DNA of 64,000 nt from Hymenobacter sp. BT18 (GTDB lineage Bacteria; Bacteroidota; Bacteroidia; Cytophagales; Hymenobacteraceae). Of the stretch, positions 1 through 9,256 are shown piece after piece. Location: the NCBI RefSeq assembly GCF_012273015.1, contig NZ_CP050954.1, positions 62,001 to 126,000 of the forward strand, written 5' to 3'. Under the pieces are notes generated by a model, which had not been told where the DNA came from, did not search any database, and worked only from the letters and a program-made list of their open reading frames with translations. The translations under genes and the position numbers were made by a program. The first letter of the stretch is position 1; every line of letters begins with the position of its first letter.

Positions 1-1
1 A

Positions 2-190
2 CTGGACCAGGAAATGCAGCGCCTACGCCGGGACTTGGGCCAGGCCGAAGCCGCGCCGGCTCTGTTTGGTTTGCCGGCTGGTACGGGCCTATCAGCTAGG
101 GTAAAAAAAGGGCTTGCCAGCCTGAAACACTTAAAGCCAGCGGAGCGCGTAATACTTGCCCACGAACTATTGCGCACAACGCCCGCGTAG
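2..190 (+). CDS. C-terminal end of an unidentified protein (5' truncated by window edge)
   Basis: An open frame enters from the left edge and ends at TAG 188-190, giving 62 residues. The visible part is charged and helical-looking (LDQEMQRLRRDLGQAEAAP, then LKHLKPAERVILAHELLR). No domain is recognisable. It lies outside the integrase of the presumed integrated element and so may be cargo. The frame has normal high-GC codon use, unlike the AT-rich sigma gene that follows. Function unknown. Confidence 0.45.
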   Translation: MDQEMQRLRRDLGQAEAAPALFGLPAGTGLSARVKKGLASLKHLKPAERVILAHELLRTTPA

Positions 191-407
191 GGCTGCTGTC
201 GGTTTGGCCGGCTGCAGCAGCTGGCCAGGCTTCGGAACGCTGTCGGTTTCCAGATCCTGAGCGCGCACATTGACGAAAATCTGCTGTCGTTTTTACCAAG
301 TACACGTGTATGACCAGCGAAATAATGCTGTCAAAATATCCCAGTACCTGCCACATTCTACCAACTCATCCGTACTAGGGAAATAGCCATTTACCCCCTA
401 TATCTAC

Positions 408-968
408 ATGTCTTCTGCAGTACCGCGTTACTCTGCTGAGAGTGAAGCGAACCTAGTTCAACGTTTGTACGCGCGTGATGAGTCTGCAATGACCATCTTC
501 TATAGTAACTATCGCGCTGCCCTCTATCGGGTTATCCTGCGCATTGTCAAAAGCCCTGATATGGCAGATGACGTATTACAGGAGAGCATGCTAAAAATAT
601 GGCTCAGTTTTGCTCACTATGATGCTGGGAGAAGTCGCCTATTCACTTGGGCGTTAAACATATGCCAGCACCAGGCAATTGACACACTTCGGTTAAAAGC
701 TAACCGGCAATGGACTAAGATGGATGATATAATTGGTTGTATCCCGGCCAAGCAAATGGCTACCCCTGCCGCAAGTATGCTTAGTTCCGATTTAGCTACC
801 TGTCTGGCTTACCTGAAGCCCATCTACAGAGAAGTATTAGAGTACCGCTTTTATCAGCAAATGTCTGTTGAGGAAACAGCTAAGCATCTAGATATGCCCC
901 TAGGAACATTGAAATCACGGAATAGAGAAGCTATGCGTTGCTTATTACTGATTTGGAAAAAAAGCTAA
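408..968 (+). CDS. ECF-type RNA polymerase sigma factor
   Basis: A 186-residue sigma-70 family protein of ECF size. Region 2 spans about residues 24-95 (core-binding stretch ADDVLQESMLKIW, then RLFTWALNICQHQAIDTLR), and region 4 about 128-180 (helix-turn-helix MSVEETAKHLDMPLGTLKSR). Such proteins redirect RNA polymerase to a small regulon. No anti-sigma gene follows; the next gene is the convergent integrase, whose stop lies 2 bp beyond this stop. Base composition is clearly AT-rich (about 42% GC in one 60-base line counted) against the GC-rich neighbours, which suggests transfer with the element. Start ATG at 408 gives a complete region 2. Target promoters unknown. Confidence 0.85.
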   Translation: MSSAVPRYSAESEANLVQRLYARDESAMTIFYSNYRAALYRVILRIVKSPDMADDVLQESMLKIWLSFAHYDAGRSRLFTWALNICQHQAIDTLRLKANRQWTKMDDIIGCIPAKQMATPAASMLSSDLATCLAYLKPIYREVLEYRFYQQMSVEETAKHLDMPLGTLKSRNREAMRCLLLIWKKS

Positions 969-970
969 GG

Positions 971-2107
971 TTAAAAATCAGGCATCTTAGCCAGCTGCTC
1001 ATCGTCGTCAAACATTCCCAACTCGCGCAGGTAAGTTGCTGTAATGCCGGCGTGGGCGTGGCGACAATGCCGGCGTACTAGCTCTATATCCTTCGTGGCC
1101 AGGTACAGATTGATAGCGCCGGTATGCTTGTAGCCATATACGGTATGTTCACCGTCAGCCAGGCCCACAGCCATAAGGACCTTGCGGTGCCGTTTTGCAA
1201 ACCAGTTCTTTCCTACGGGGACGGTGCCTGGCTTCTGGTCCTTCGTGAACACGTAATAGTCGGGCGGGTAGCTGCGAATGCCGGCCGCGTCAATCATGGC
1301 AGCTAGCTTGGGCAATATGGCTACGTGTTCGGCCCGGCTGTTCTTGGCCCGGGACGCCGGTACTAGAATAGTCTTCTCGCGCAGGTCTCGAACGCGGAGT
1401 AATCGTAGCTCGGTACCACTCCTTATAAAGCAGTAGTAAATGAAGCTTATATATAGGAGTAGTTGATGGTCGCCCCGCGCTTCTATTTCGGCCGTAATAG
1501 CCCGGCGCTCGGGTTCGGTATAGGGTACGTGAATAGGGGAGGCCTCTACCTTGCGCAGTTCGGTTGGTGCGGCCGGGTTCCGGTTTAGAATTTCGTTTTT
1601 GACCAGGTAGTTAAAATGGGCGTTCAGGCTATTCCTATAGTTATTGTATGTCTTGGCCGAGATGCCGCGCTTGCTCTGCTCGTCCAGGAACTTGTTGATG
1701 TGGGCCAGGTTCAGATAGCGCATAGGAAGGTTACCGAAGGTGGGAAACTCCTTTACTTTCCTTTGGGCCACTAAATAGAACTCAGTACCAATTCCAGCAG
1801 CGGCCTTACGCTCTACTACCCATGTGAGGGCATCCAGTACGGTCGCAGTCCGTGGGTCTAATCCTAATGTGACAGCTGGGGTAGTGCCGGTGGTGTAGCC
1901 TTCCTTTAATAAGGTGCGGATTTCAGCAAGCTTCTCTTTGCACACCCGGCGCCGGTCGCGGAGCGTGGTGTACTTGTTCATACCCGTATACTGCTTCCGA
2001 ACGAAGGCTTGCTTGTCCGTATCCCATATCCGGTAGTCGATGTACCAGCGCTTGGATAGGTCGCCGTCCGCGTCGAATAGGCGCGGTTCATAGTCAGGCG
2101 AAAACAT
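971..2107 (-). CDS. Tyrosine recombinase / integrase (Bacteroidota type)
   Basis: A 378-residue site-specific recombinase. It has an N-terminal arm-binding region, a SAM-like core-binding domain (about 105-175, with TYNNYRNSLNAHFNYLV) and a C-terminal catalytic domain. Visible catalytic positions are R229 (FIRSGTELRLL), K255 (SRAKNSR), box III YGYKHTGA with K327 in place of the usual Arg, H350 (CRHA) and the nucleophile Y359 (ATYLREL). The Lys variant of box III is common in Bacteroidota integrases. The gene ends next to the ECF sigma stop, and its start faces the 3' end of tRNA-Met 82 bp away. This is the usual arrangement for an element inserted in a tRNA gene, with the element extending left. 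Function is well supported; attachment at this tRNA is inference. Confidence 0.93.
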   Translation of the reverse strand: MFSPDYEPRLFDADGDLSKRWYIDYRIWDTDKQAFVRKQYTGMNKYTTLRDRRRVCKEKLAEIRTLLKEGYTTGTTPAVTLGLDPRTATVLDALTWVVERKAAAGIGTEFYLVAQRKVKEFPTFGNLPMRYLNLAHINKFLDEQSKRGISAKTYNNYRNSLNAHFNYLVKNEILNRNPAAPTELRKVEASPIHVPYTEPERRAITAEIEARGDHQLLLYISFIYYCFIRSGTELRLLRVRDLREKTILVPASRAKNSRAEHVAILPKLAAMIDAAGIRSYPPDYYVFTKDQKPGTVPVGKNWFAKRHRKVLMAVGLADGEHTVYGYKHTGAINLYLATKDIELVRRHCRHAHAGITATYLRELGMFDDDEQLAKMPDF

Positions 2108-2147
2108 AGCGTGTTATAAAACTGTGATAAAAAAATAACAGGCACGA

Positions 2148-2183
2148 AAAAACCGCATAGAACATATGTTCTATGCGGTTTTT
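2148..2183 (-). terminator. 36-bp perfect palindrome between tRNA-Met and integrase (terminator or recombination site)
   Basis: Positions 2148-2183 read identically on both strands: 18-bp arms with no loop, centred on AACATATGTT, with A/T runs at the ends. It lies 5 bp beyond the tRNA 3' end. A terminator for the tRNA transcript is the simplest reading, because a GC-containing stem is followed by a T run on the minus strand. Perfect two-fold symmetry also fits a protein-binding site at an attachment site. Confidence 0.6.
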
Positions 2184-2188
2184 GAAAG

Positions 2189-2262
2189 TAGCGGGGACGA
2201 GAGTTGAACTCGTGACCTCAGGGTTATGAATCCTGTGCTCTAACCAACTGAGCTACCCCGCC
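2189..2262 (-). tRNA. tRNA-Met (anticodon CAT)
   Basis: 74 nt on the minus strand. Acceptor arm GGCGGGG pairs with CCCCGCT (G-U first pair), discriminator A. The D arm is GCTC/GAGC, the anticodon stem CAGGA/CCCTG encloses loop TTCATAA with anticodon CAT, and the T arm is ACGAG/CTCGT with loop TTCAACT. CCA is not encoded. The CAT anticodon could also belong to a lysidine-modified tRNA-Ile, but the overall sequence looks like elongator tRNA-Met. Confidence 0.93.
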
Positions 2263-2277
2263 GGGTTTTTGGTGCCG

Positions 2278-2285
2278 CAAAGGTA
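2278..2285 (-). promoter_or_regulatory. Promoter -7 box for tRNA-Met
   Basis: Minus-strand TACCTTTG, matching the Bacteroidota TAnnTTTG -7 element, 15 bp upstream of the mature tRNA 5' end. Confidence 0.6.
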
Positions 2286-2399
2286 GCCACAAGATTTGTA
2301 GCGGCGCAAGCGTTGGCGCAAAAAAAAACCCATTATCTTGCCGCAAACCCACGGTGCGGCTGTGCACTGATTGGCCTTCGGTTTGTTTTTCATCTGCTT

Positions 2400-2813
2400 A
2401 TGCCGCTCTCCGCTACTCGCTCCAAACACCGGTTCACGGTAGAATACCCCATTAACGCCTCGCCTAAGATCTTATACCCTTACTTGGCCAGCGCCTCCGG
2501 CCTGGGGCACTGGTTTTGCCAGAAAGTACGCCTGGACGAGCAGCACCATTTTATTTTCACCTGGGATGGGCAGGACCACTACGCGGAAATGAACTCCCAC
2601 CGCACCAACCGGTCGGTGCGCTTTGTCTTCCTCGACAAAAACCGCCGTCACACCCCGGATGCCAACTTCCTCGACTTCACCATCGAGTCCTCGGAGCTGA
2701 CCCAGGAAGTATTCCTGCGGGTGATTGATTACTCGGAGGAAACCGATGAAATTGAGCTGCAGGAAATGTGGGATAATTTGGTACAGAATCTGCGGGAGCA
2801 GGTGGGCGGCTAG
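2400..2813 (+). CDS. START-like / SRPBCC-fold domain protein
   Basis: 137 residues starting at ATG 2400 (MPLSATRSKHRFTVEYPINA). A longer frame reaches back to 2313 but would cover the promoter-like TATCTTG stretch near 2333, so the internal ATG is preferred. The pattern of a beta strand, a helix-grip entry (YPYLASASGLGHWF) and alternating strands (HFIFTWDGQ, VRFVFLDKN, FLDFTIESSE) ending in a long helix (EMWDNLVQNLREQ) is that of the SRPBCC/START fold, which binds hydrophobic ligands. This short version is widespread in Bacteroidota next to LptF/G-type permeases. Ligand unknown. A 15-bp-stem terminator follows. Confidence 0.8.
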   Translation: MPLSATRSKHRFTVEYPINASPKILYPYLASASGLGHWFCQKVRLDEQHHFIFTWDGQDHYAEMNSHRTNRSVRFVFLDKNRRHTPDANFLDFTIESSELTQEVFLRVIDYSEETDEIELQEMWDNLVQNLREQVGG

Positions 2814-2838
2814 CTGCTGCCAGCCGCGCTTCTTCTGG

Positions 2839-2881
2839 GCGTAAGCAAAACGAGCGGTACTTTCGTTTTGCTTACGCTTTC
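2839..2881 (+). terminator. Intrinsic terminator after the START-like gene
   Basis: A perfect 15-bp stem (2839-2853 with 2863-2877, GCGTAAGC/GCTTACGC at the base) followed by a T-rich tail, 25 bp after the stop. Confidence 0.7.
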
Positions 2882-2922
2882 TTATTGGCAGCCGGGAGCC
2901 CGCCGGGCGCGCTGCATCCTTT

Positions 2923-4356
2923 ATGAAAAAACTCGATAAACTGATTCTACAGGCCTTTGCCGGGCCTTTCTTTCTCACGTTCGCGGTGGTGCAGTTCATT
3001 CTGCTCACCCAGTACATGCTCAAATACCTCGATGACATCATCGGCAAGGATTTGGGCGGGGGCGTGCTGGCCCAGTTGCTGGCTTTCTTTAGCATCCTGA
3101 TTGTCCCCATTTCCCTGCCGCTGGCTGTGCTGCTTTCCTCCCTCATGACGTATGGCACGCTGGGGGAGCACCAGGAGCTGACGGCCATCAAAACGTCGGG
3201 AATTTCCTTGCCCCGCATCCTGCGCCCGGTGCTGCTGGTGAGTTTGCTGCTGGCGGGGGGAGCCTTCTGGTTCAACAACACCATTGTACCCAAGGCTAAC
3301 CTGAAAGCCTATAGCCTGCTCTGGGACGTGCGCCAGCAAAAGCTGGCCCTCGATATCCGGGAAGGCATCTTCTACAACGGTATTCCGGGGTATACCATCA
3401 AGGTAAACAAGAAGCTGGGCGAAAACGGGGACCGGCTGCACGGCGTCATGATCTACGACCATTCCCGCAGCGCCGGCAATTCGGCCATCATTCTGGCCGA
3501 CTCCGGCCGGATGTTTACCCGCTTTGGGGGGCAATACCTGAGTCTGGAGCTCTATAGCGGAACCAGCTACATCGAGCAGCCCGAGGCCAACAACCGCTCC
3601 GAAACCGGCTTTATGCGCCAGAATTTTCGCCGGAACCTGATAACCTTCTCACTGGCTTCCTTTAACCTGGACCGCACCAAGGAAGAGCTGTTTTCGGAAA
3701 ACAAGATGATGAAGAACCTGCAGCAACTTCACAGCTACACCGACTCGCTACAGCGACAACTAGGCGTGGAACGCCTGAAGACCACCGCCGAGCTAAATTC
3801 CTACTATTCACATCTGCGGGTAGATACAACGGGGCAAACCCAGCGGGAGCGACTGGCCCAGTGGAAACGCATTCCGGTGCGCCGCCTGACGCCCCTTACG
3901 CCCGGGCTGGTGCAAAACGCCACTGACCGGGCCCGCAACGTACAGTCTTCTATCACCAGCTCCCAGATCCGCCTGGCCGAAATTGCCCGCGACACCAACA
4001 ACTACCGCATCGAAATCTACCGCAAGTACACCCAGTCGGCGGCCATCCTGATTATGTTCCTGATTGGAGCCCCGCTTGGCTCTATCATTAAGAAAGGAGG
4101 CCTGGGCGTGCCCGTGCTGATTTCCATCATCTTCTTTATCGTATTCTATGTGCTGTCCATTATTGGGGAGAAATATGGGCGGGAAGGAGTGATGCCCGTG
4201 GGCATCGGCATGTGGATGGCCAACCTGATTCTGCTGCCCATTGGCGTGTTCTTCCTAAACCAGGCCCGCCACGACTCCGGCTTGCTGGAAGTAGACTTCT
4301 GGCGCCGCCTGCCCGCCCGCTTGCCGAAGTTTTTGGGCGGTGCCCCGAAAGCCTAG
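2923..4356 (+). CDS. LptF/LptG (YjgP/YjgQ) family permease
   Basis: 477 residues. Three N-terminal membrane segments (about 10-125, including FFLTFAVVQFILLTQYML and FSILIVPISLPLAVLLSSLM), a large periplasmic jellyroll-type domain (about 130-365), and three C-terminal segments (AAILIMFLIGAPLGSIIKKG through LPIGVFFLN). This is the 3+3 layout of LptF/LptG, the inner-membrane half of the LPS export ABC transporter. The cytoplasmic coupling stretch GEHQELTAIKTSGIS is conserved. In Bacteroidota the two permeases are usually unlinked, as here, so F and G cannot be told apart. Start ATG 2923 lies directly before the first membrane segment. Confidence 0.93.
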   Translation: MKKLDKLILQAFAGPFFLTFAVVQFILLTQYMLKYLDDIIGKDLGGGVLAQLLAFFSILIVPISLPLAVLLSSLMTYGTLGEHQELTAIKTSGISLPRILRPVLLVSLLLAGGAFWFNNTIVPKANLKAYSLLWDVRQQKLALDIREGIFYNGIPGYTIKVNKKLGENGDRLHGVMIYDHSRSAGNSAIILADSGRMFTRFGGQYLSLELYSGTSYIEQPEANNRSETGFMRQNFRRNLITFSLASFNLDRTKEELFSENKMMKNLQQLHSYTDSLQRQLGVERLKTTAELNSYYSHLRVDTTGQTQRERLAQWKRIPVRRLTPLTPGLVQNATDRARNVQSSITSSQIRLAEIARDTNNYRIEIYRKYTQSAAILIMFLIGAPLGSIIKKGGLGVPVLISIIFFIVFYVLSIIGEKYGREGVMPVGIGMWMANLILLPIGVFFLNQARHDSGLLEVDFWRRLPARLPKFLGGAPKA

Positions 4357-4408
4357 CAACCAAGGTGGTTTTTCGACTGTGGGGTAGTGATACAGCCGAA
4401 AAAACCGT

Positions 4409-4416
4409 TACCTTTG
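4409..4416 (+). promoter_or_regulatory. Promoter -7 box for rpsO
   Basis: TACCTTTG, an exact TAnnTTTG match, 70 bp before the rpsO start, leaving room for a short 5' leader. Confidence 0.6.
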
Positions 4417-4485
4417 CGGCACCCCGAGGTGCGGGGTAATGCATAATTTCATTTTTAAATCCAAGACGGGGAAACCTATCTGCCG

Positions 4486-4761
4486 ATGAAACTCACTACC
4501 GAAGCAAAACAGGCTATTTTCGAGAAAAGCAGCCTGCAGAAGTCTACCACCGATACCGGTTCGGCCGAATCGCAAATTGCGCTCTTCACGCACCGCATCA
4601 ACCACCTGACGGAACACCTGAAGGTGAACAAAAAAGACTTCTCGACCCGCCTGGGTCTGCTGAAGCTTGTAGGTAAGCGTCGTCGTCTGTTGGATTACCT
4701 GCAGCACCGCGAAATCAACCGCTACCGCGCAATCATTAAAGAGCTGGGTATCCGCAAGTAA
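4486..4761 (+). CDS. rpsO: 30S ribosomal protein S15
   Basis: 91 residues, close to the usual 88-89. It contains the S15 signature [20 protein letters not shown] and the basic block [20 protein letters not shown]15 binds 16S rRNA and organises the platform of the small subunit. It has its own promoter and terminator and lies 190 bp before pnp; rpsO-pnp adjacency is common across bacteria. The N-terminal extension [16 protein letters not shown] is typical of Bacteroidota. Confidence 0.98.
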   Translation: MKLTTEAKQAIFEKSSLQKSTTDTGSAESQIALFTHRINHLTEHLKVNKKDFSTRLGLLKLVGKRRRLLDYLQHREINRYRAIIKELGIRK

Positions 4762-4773
4762 CCTCGCCCTAAT

Positions 4774-4815
4774 GGAGCAGGGAGCCTTTTTTCAAAGGTT
4801 CCCTGCTCTTTTTTT
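4774..4815 (+). terminator. Intrinsic terminator after rpsO
   Basis: Stem GAGCAGGGA (4775-4783) pairs with TCCCTGCTC (4800-4808) and is followed by a run of seven T. Confidence 0.85.
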
Positions 4816-4951
4816 GGGCAGTCTGGTCAGCGGCGTAATCCCACAGACTGCTCTTCCCCCGAAAATTCCTACCTAGAGCAAAAGGGGGCCGCTGCCGGCC
4901 CGCTTTTTACGGCTGCTCGCCCGCTGTCGCTTTTTCAAGCAAACTGAGAAG

Positions 4952-7111
4952 ATGCCCAATTACAACGCTATTACCAAGAGCATTGCCCTGCCGGATGGTC
5001 GGCAGATTACCCTGGAAACCGGCAAGCTGGCCAAATTCGCGGATGGTGCCGTGGTAGTGCGCCTCGGCGACGCCATGCTGCTGGCTACCGTCGTGTCGCA
5101 GCCCAGCGCCCGCGGCGACGTGGATTTCCTGCCCCTGTCGGTTGATTACCAGGAGAAATTTGGCGGTGCCGGTAACATTCCCGGCTCGTTCCAGCGTCGC
5201 GAAGGCCGCTTGTCGGACTACGAGATTCTGGTGTGCCGCATCGTAGACCGCATCCTGCGCCCGATGTTCCCCAAGGACTATCACTACGAGGTGCAGGTAA
5301 TGATTACGCTGATTTCGGCCGATAAGACCGTGCAGCCCGACGCCCTGGCCGCCCTGGCCGCTTCGGCTGCTCTGTCGATTTCGGATATTCCCTTCGCCGG
5401 CCCCATCTCGGAGGTTCGTGTGGCCCGCATCGACGGCAAGCTGCAAATCAACCCCCTGACCGCCGACATTGCCCGCGCCGACATCGACCTGATCGTAGGA
5501 GCCACGGCCGATTCGGTAGCCATGGTGGAAGGCGAAATGAACGAAGTGAGCGAAGAGGAAATGGTGGAAGCCATTGCCTTTGCCCACGAAGCCATCAAGG
5601 AGCAGGTTCGCGTACAGCAGGAATTGGCCGCCGCCGTGGAAAAATCCCACGTGAAGCGCGAGTATCCCAAATACGAGGAAAACGATGAGCTGAAGCAGCG
5701 CATCACCGAGGCCGTATATCAGGGGGCTTACGAGGTAGCCAAGTCGGGCAATACCAGCAAGGCGGGCCGTAAGGAGGCTTTTGGTGCTATTAAAAAGCCT
5801 TTGCTGGAGCAGCTGCTCGCCGAAAACCCCGAGCTGGACCAGAAAATGTTCGGCCGCTACTACGGCTCGGCCGAGAAGAAGGCCATCCGCGACATGATGA
5901 TCAAGGAGCGCACCCGCCTCGATGGTCGCCAGCTAACGGAAATTCGCCCCATCTGGAGCGAGGTAAACTACCTGCCCGGTGCCCACGGTTCGGCCCTGTT
6001 CACCCGCGGCGAAACCCAGTCGCTGACCACGGTTGCCCTCGGCACCAAGCTCGATGAGCAGATCATCGACACGGCCATGACCTCGGGCTACAGCAAGTTC
6101 ATGCTGCACTACAATTTCCCGGCCTTCTCGACCGGTGAGGTGAAGCCCAACCGCGGCCCCGGCCGCCGCGAAATCGGCCACGGTAACCTGGCCCAACGCT
6201 CCTTGAAGAAGGTAATGCCTTCCGACGACGAGAACCCCTACACCGTGCGCATCGTGTCGGACATCCTGGAGTCGAACGGCTCTTCGTCGATGGCGACGGT
6301 TTGCGCTGGTTCGATGGCCCTGATGGATGCGGGTATTCCGGTACGCGCCGCCGTTTCGGGTATTGCCATGGGCCTTGTGCAGGACAAGGAAACCGGCGAG
6401 TACGCCGTGCTGTCCGATATCCTGGGCGATGAGGACCACCTCGGCGACATGGACTTCAAAGTAACCGGCACCGAGAAGGGTATCGTGGCTTGCCAGATGG
6501 ACATCAAAATCCAGGGCCTGAGCGCCGAAATCATGACGGCGGCCCTACACCAGGCCCGCGAAGGCCGCCTGCACATCCTGCGCGAAATGGCTAAGACCAT
6601 TGCCGCGCCGGCTGCCGAGCTGAAGCCGCATACGCCTCGCTCGCACAAAATGCTGATCGATAAGGAATACATCGGCGCTGTTATCGGGCCCGGTGGCAAA
6701 GTCATTCAGCAGATCCAGAAGGATACCAACGCCACGGTTATCATCGAGGAGAAGGACGAGAAAGGCCACGTGAGCATCTACGCTTCCAACCAGGAAGACA
6801 TGCAGGGGGCTATCGACCGGATCCGGGCCATTGCGGCTACCCCCGAAGTGGGCGAGACCTACAAAGGCAAGGTGCGGAGCATTCAGCCCTACGGTGCCTT
6901 CGTGGAAATCATGCCGGGCAAAGACGGGCTGTTGCACATTTCCGAGGTAGCGCACGAGCGTTTGGCCACCTTGGAAGGCGTGCTGGAAGTAGGCCAGGAG
7001 ATTGACGTGAAACTGCTGGATATCGACAAGAAAACGGGCAAGTACCGGTTGTCGCGCAAGGTGTTGCTGCCCAAACCGGAGCGCGCTGCCGACTCCAACG
7101 GCGCAGCTTAA
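4952..7111 (+). CDS. pnp: Polynucleotide phosphorylase
   Basis: 719 residues, the normal length. Two RNase PH-like domains are joined by a helical linker. The second core carries the phosphate-binding region [16 protein letters not shown] and the metal/catalytic block [20 protein letters not shown] domain (about 567-633, [15 protein letters not shown]) and an S1 domain (about 634-705, [18 protein letters not shown]) follow. The enzyme degrades RNA from the 3' end by phosphorolysis and takes part in mRNA turnover. Start ATG 4952. A strong hairpin follows the stop. Confidence 0.98.
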   Translation: MPNYNAITKSIALPDGRQITLETGKLAKFADGAVVVRLGDAMLLATVVSQPSARGDVDFLPLSVDYQEKFGGAGNIPGSFQRREGRLSDYEILVCRIVDRILRPMFPKDYHYEVQVMITLISADKTVQPDALAALAASAALSISDIPFAGPISEVRVARIDGKLQINPLTADIARADIDLIVGATADSVAMVEGEMNEVSEEEMVEAIAFAHEAIKEQVRVQQELAAAVEKSHVKREYPKYEENDELKQRITEAVYQGAYEVAKSGNTSKAGRKEAFGAIKKPLLEQLLAENPELDQKMFGRYYGSAEKKAIRDMMIKERTRLDGRQLTEIRPIWSEVNYLPGAHGSALFTRGETQSLTTVALGTKLDEQIIDTAMTSGYSKFMLHYNFPAFSTGEVKPNRGPGRREIGHGNLAQRSLKKVMPSDDENPYTVRIVSDILESNGSSSMATVCAGSMALMDAGIPVRAAVSGIAMGLVQDKETGEYAVLSDILGDEDHLGDMDFKVTGTEKGIVACQMDIKIQGLSAEIMTAALHQAREGRLHILREMAKTIAAPAAELKPHTPRSHKMLIDKEYIGAVIGPGGKVIQQIQKDTNATVIIEEKDEKGHVSIYASNQEDMQGAIDRIRAIAATPEVGETYKGKVRSIQPYGAFVEIMPGKDGLLHISEVAHERLATLEGVLEVGQEIDVKLLDIDKKTGKYRLSRKVLLPKPERAADSNGAA

Positions 7112-7130
7112 CCCGCCGCTGCCGAACTTT

Positions 7131-7178
7131 CGCGGGTACCGGGGTGTTGCACACAATCAAGCCCGGTACCCGCGTTTG
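7131..7178 (+). terminator. Intrinsic terminator after pnp
   Basis: Stem CGCGGGTACCGGG (7131-7143) pairs with CCCGGTACCCGCG (7162-7174) and is followed by TTT, giving a 13-bp perfect stem. Confidence 0.75.
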
Positions 7179-7247
7179 GGTATCTTCCGTAAACCGGACA
7201 AGAAACGACGTTACTAGCAACCTCAACTCCAATCTCTCGCGCCCGCA

Positions 7248-8111
7248 ATGAGACAGTTAAAAATCAGCAAGCAGATCACCAACCGCGAAAGCCAGTCGCT
7301 GGATAAATACCTCCAGGAAATTGGCAAGGTGGATCTGCTAACCCCCGACGAGGAGGTAACGCTGGCGCAACGCATCAAAGAAGGTGACCAGCAAGCGCTG
7401 GAAAAACTCACCAAGGCTAACTTGCGCTTCGTGGTGTCGGTGGCCAAACAGTACCAAAACCAGGGCTTGTCGCTGGGCGATTTGATCAACGAGGGCAACC
7501 TGGGTCTGATTAAAGCCGCGAAGCGCTTCGACGAAACCCGTGGTTTTAAATTCATCTCCTACGCCGTTTGGTGGATTCGCCAGTCAATTCTGCAGGCCTT
7601 AGCTGAGCAGTCGCGCATCGTACGTCTGCCCCTGAACCGGGTAGGCTCGCTGAACAAAATCAGCAAGTCCTTCTCCGAGCTGGAGCAGAAGTTTGAGCGG
7701 GAGCCTTCGCCCGAGGAAATAGCCGAAGTACTGGAGCTGACGACCTCGGAAGTGGTGGACACGCTCAAGATTTCGGGTCGCCACGTATCGGTGGATGCGC
7801 CGTTTGTGCAGGGCGAGGAAAACCGCCTACTCGACGTACTCGAAAACGAAGACGAGGAAAGCCCCGACATGGGCTTGATGAACGACTCCCTCCGCAAGGA
7901 AGTGCAGCGCGCCCTGAGCACGCTCACTAAGCGCGAGGCCGACGTGATTACGCTCTATTTCGGCTTGAACGGGGAACATTCCCTCACGCTGGAAGAAATC
8001 GGCGAGAAGTTCAACCTCACCCGCGAGCGGGTGCGTCAGATCAAGGAAAAAGCCATCCGCCGCCTGCGCCACACCTCGCGCAGCAAGGCCCTGAAACCGT
8101 ATCTGGGGTAG
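7248..8111 (+). CDS. rpoD: Primary sigma factor (group 1, sigma-ABfr type)
   Basis: 287 residues beginning [20 protein letters not shown], the conserved N-terminus of the Bacteroidota housekeeping sigma factor, which lacks region 1.1. Region 1.2 is [20 protein letters not shown], region 2 includes [21 protein letters not shown] with VWWIRQSI, region 3 follows, and region 4 ends with the helix-turn-helix [20 protein letters not shown]. It would recognise the TAnnTTTG promoters seen across this window. It is monocistronic with its own terminator. Confidence 0.96.
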   Translation: MRQLKISKQITNRESQSLDKYLQEIGKVDLLTPDEEVTLAQRIKEGDQQALEKLTKANLRFVVSVAKQYQNQGLSLGDLINEGNLGLIKAAKRFDETRGFKFISYAVWWIRQSILQALAEQSRIVRLPLNRVGSLNKISKSFSELEQKFEREPSPEEIAEVLELTTSEVVDTLKISGRHVSVDAPFVQGEENRLLDVLENEDEESPDMGLMNDSLRKEVQRALSTLTKREADVITLYFGLNGEHSLTLEEIGEKFNLTRERVRQIKEKAIRRLRHTSRSKALKPYLG

Positions 8112-8126
8112 ATTTTCTACTCCACC

Positions 8127-8164
8127 ACAACAAACCCTGACCTTTGGTTGGGGTTTTTTGTTGT
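8127..8164 (+). terminator. Intrinsic terminator after the primary sigma gene
   Basis: ACAACAAACCC (8127-8137) pairs with the GGG-T6-GTTGT segment at 8151-8164, giving a stem with a built-in T run. Confidence 0.65.
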
Positions 8165-8240
8165 AGCCTGGCCGGTGTGCTGGTACCGGCCCACCGGCCA
8201 ATAGGGCCGGGGGGGGCGCCGCGTACTGCGCCGCACCTGT

Positions 8241-8248
8241 TACCTTTG
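8241..8248 (+). promoter_or_regulatory. Promoter -7 box for trxB
   Basis: TACCTTTG, an exact TAnnTTTG match, 57 bp before the trxB start. Confidence 0.55.
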
Positions 8249-8304
8249 CACTCCCAAACCCAACTCTTCCTGGCGCCGGCATAGGCCTGCGCTATCTTCT
8301 CAAC

Positions 8305-9252
8305 ATGGCTACTACCACTCCTGAACACGTAAAGTGTTTGATTATCGGCTCGGGCCCAGCGGGCTATACCGCAGCTATTTATGCAGCCCGGGCCAACATG
8401 CAGCCCGTGATGTACCAGGGCCTGCAGCCCGGCGGGCAACTCACCATCACCAACGATGTGGAGAACTTCCCCGGCTACCCCGACGGCATCATGGGACCGG
8501 AAATGATGGAGGATCTGAAAAAGCAGGCCGCCCGTTTCGGCACGGATATCCGCTACGGCCTGGCTACCTCCGTAGACTTTTCGGGGCAGCCCCACCGCGT
8601 GACCATCGATGAGCAGACGGAGCTGACGGCCGATGCCGTGATTATTGCCACCGGCGCCTCGGCTAAGTGGCTGGGCATTCCCTCCGAGCAGCGCCTCAAT
8701 GGCTCGGGCGTGTCGGCCTGCGCCGTGTGCGACGGTTTCTTCTACCGGGGCAAGGACGTGGCCATTGTGGGGGCCGGCGACACGGCTGCTGAAGAAGCGA
8801 CTTACCTGGCCAACCTTTGCAACAAGGTGTACATGCTGGTTCGGAAAGGCGAAATGCGGGCCTCGAAAATCATGCAGAAGCGGGTAGAAGACAACCCCAA
8901 GATTGAAATCCTGTGGAATACCGTTACGGATGAAATCCTGGGCGAGCACGCCGTGGAAGGCGTGCGGGTGAAAAATGTACTAACCCACGAAACGCGCGAA
9001 ATTCCGATTCACGGTTTCTTCGTGGCTATTGGACACGAGCCTAACTCCAAAATATTTCAGCCTTACCTGCACCACGATGAGCAGGGCTATCTGAAGACCA
9101 TTCCCGGCACCAGCAAAACCAACGTGGACGGCATTTTCGCCTGCGGCGACGTGCAGGACTACACCTACCGGCAAGCCGTAACGGCGGCCGGTACCGGCTG
9201 CATGGCCGCCTTGGACGCCGAACGGTATCTGGCGGCCAAAGACCTGCATTAA
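8305..9252 (+). CDS. trxB: Thioredoxin-disulfide reductase
   Basis: 315 residues, the usual low-molecular-weight TrxR length. The FAD-binding motif GSGPAG is at 15-20, the redox pair CAVC at C139/C142, the NADPH-binding motif VGAGDTAAEEA at about 155-165, and the C-terminal FAD contact GIFACGDVQD near 275. It reduces thioredoxin with NADPH in the cytoplasm. It is monocistronic, with promoter upstream and a GC hairpin downstream. Confidence 0.97.
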   Translation: MATTTPEHVKCLIIGSGPAGYTAAIYAARANMQPVMYQGLQPGGQLTITNDVENFPGYPDGIMGPEMMEDLKKQAARFGTDIRYGLATSVDFSGQPHRVTIDEQTELTADAVIIATGASAKWLGIPSEQRLNGSGVSACAVCDGFFYRGKDVAIVGAGDTAAEEATYLANLCNKVYMLVRKGEMRASKIMQKRVEDNPKIEILWNTVTDEILGEHAVEGVRVKNVLTHETREIPIHGFFVAIGHEPNSKIFQPYLHHDEQGYLKTIPGTSKTNVDGIFACGDVQDYTYRQAVTAAGTGCMAALDAERYLAAKDLH

Positions 9253-9256
9253 TGAA

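Noticed and set aside
971-2183. A direct repeat of the tRNA-Met 3' end marking the left end of the element
   Set aside because: I looked for the GCGGGGACGAGAG segment in bases 1-2180 and did not see it; the distal end, if any, lies outside the window.
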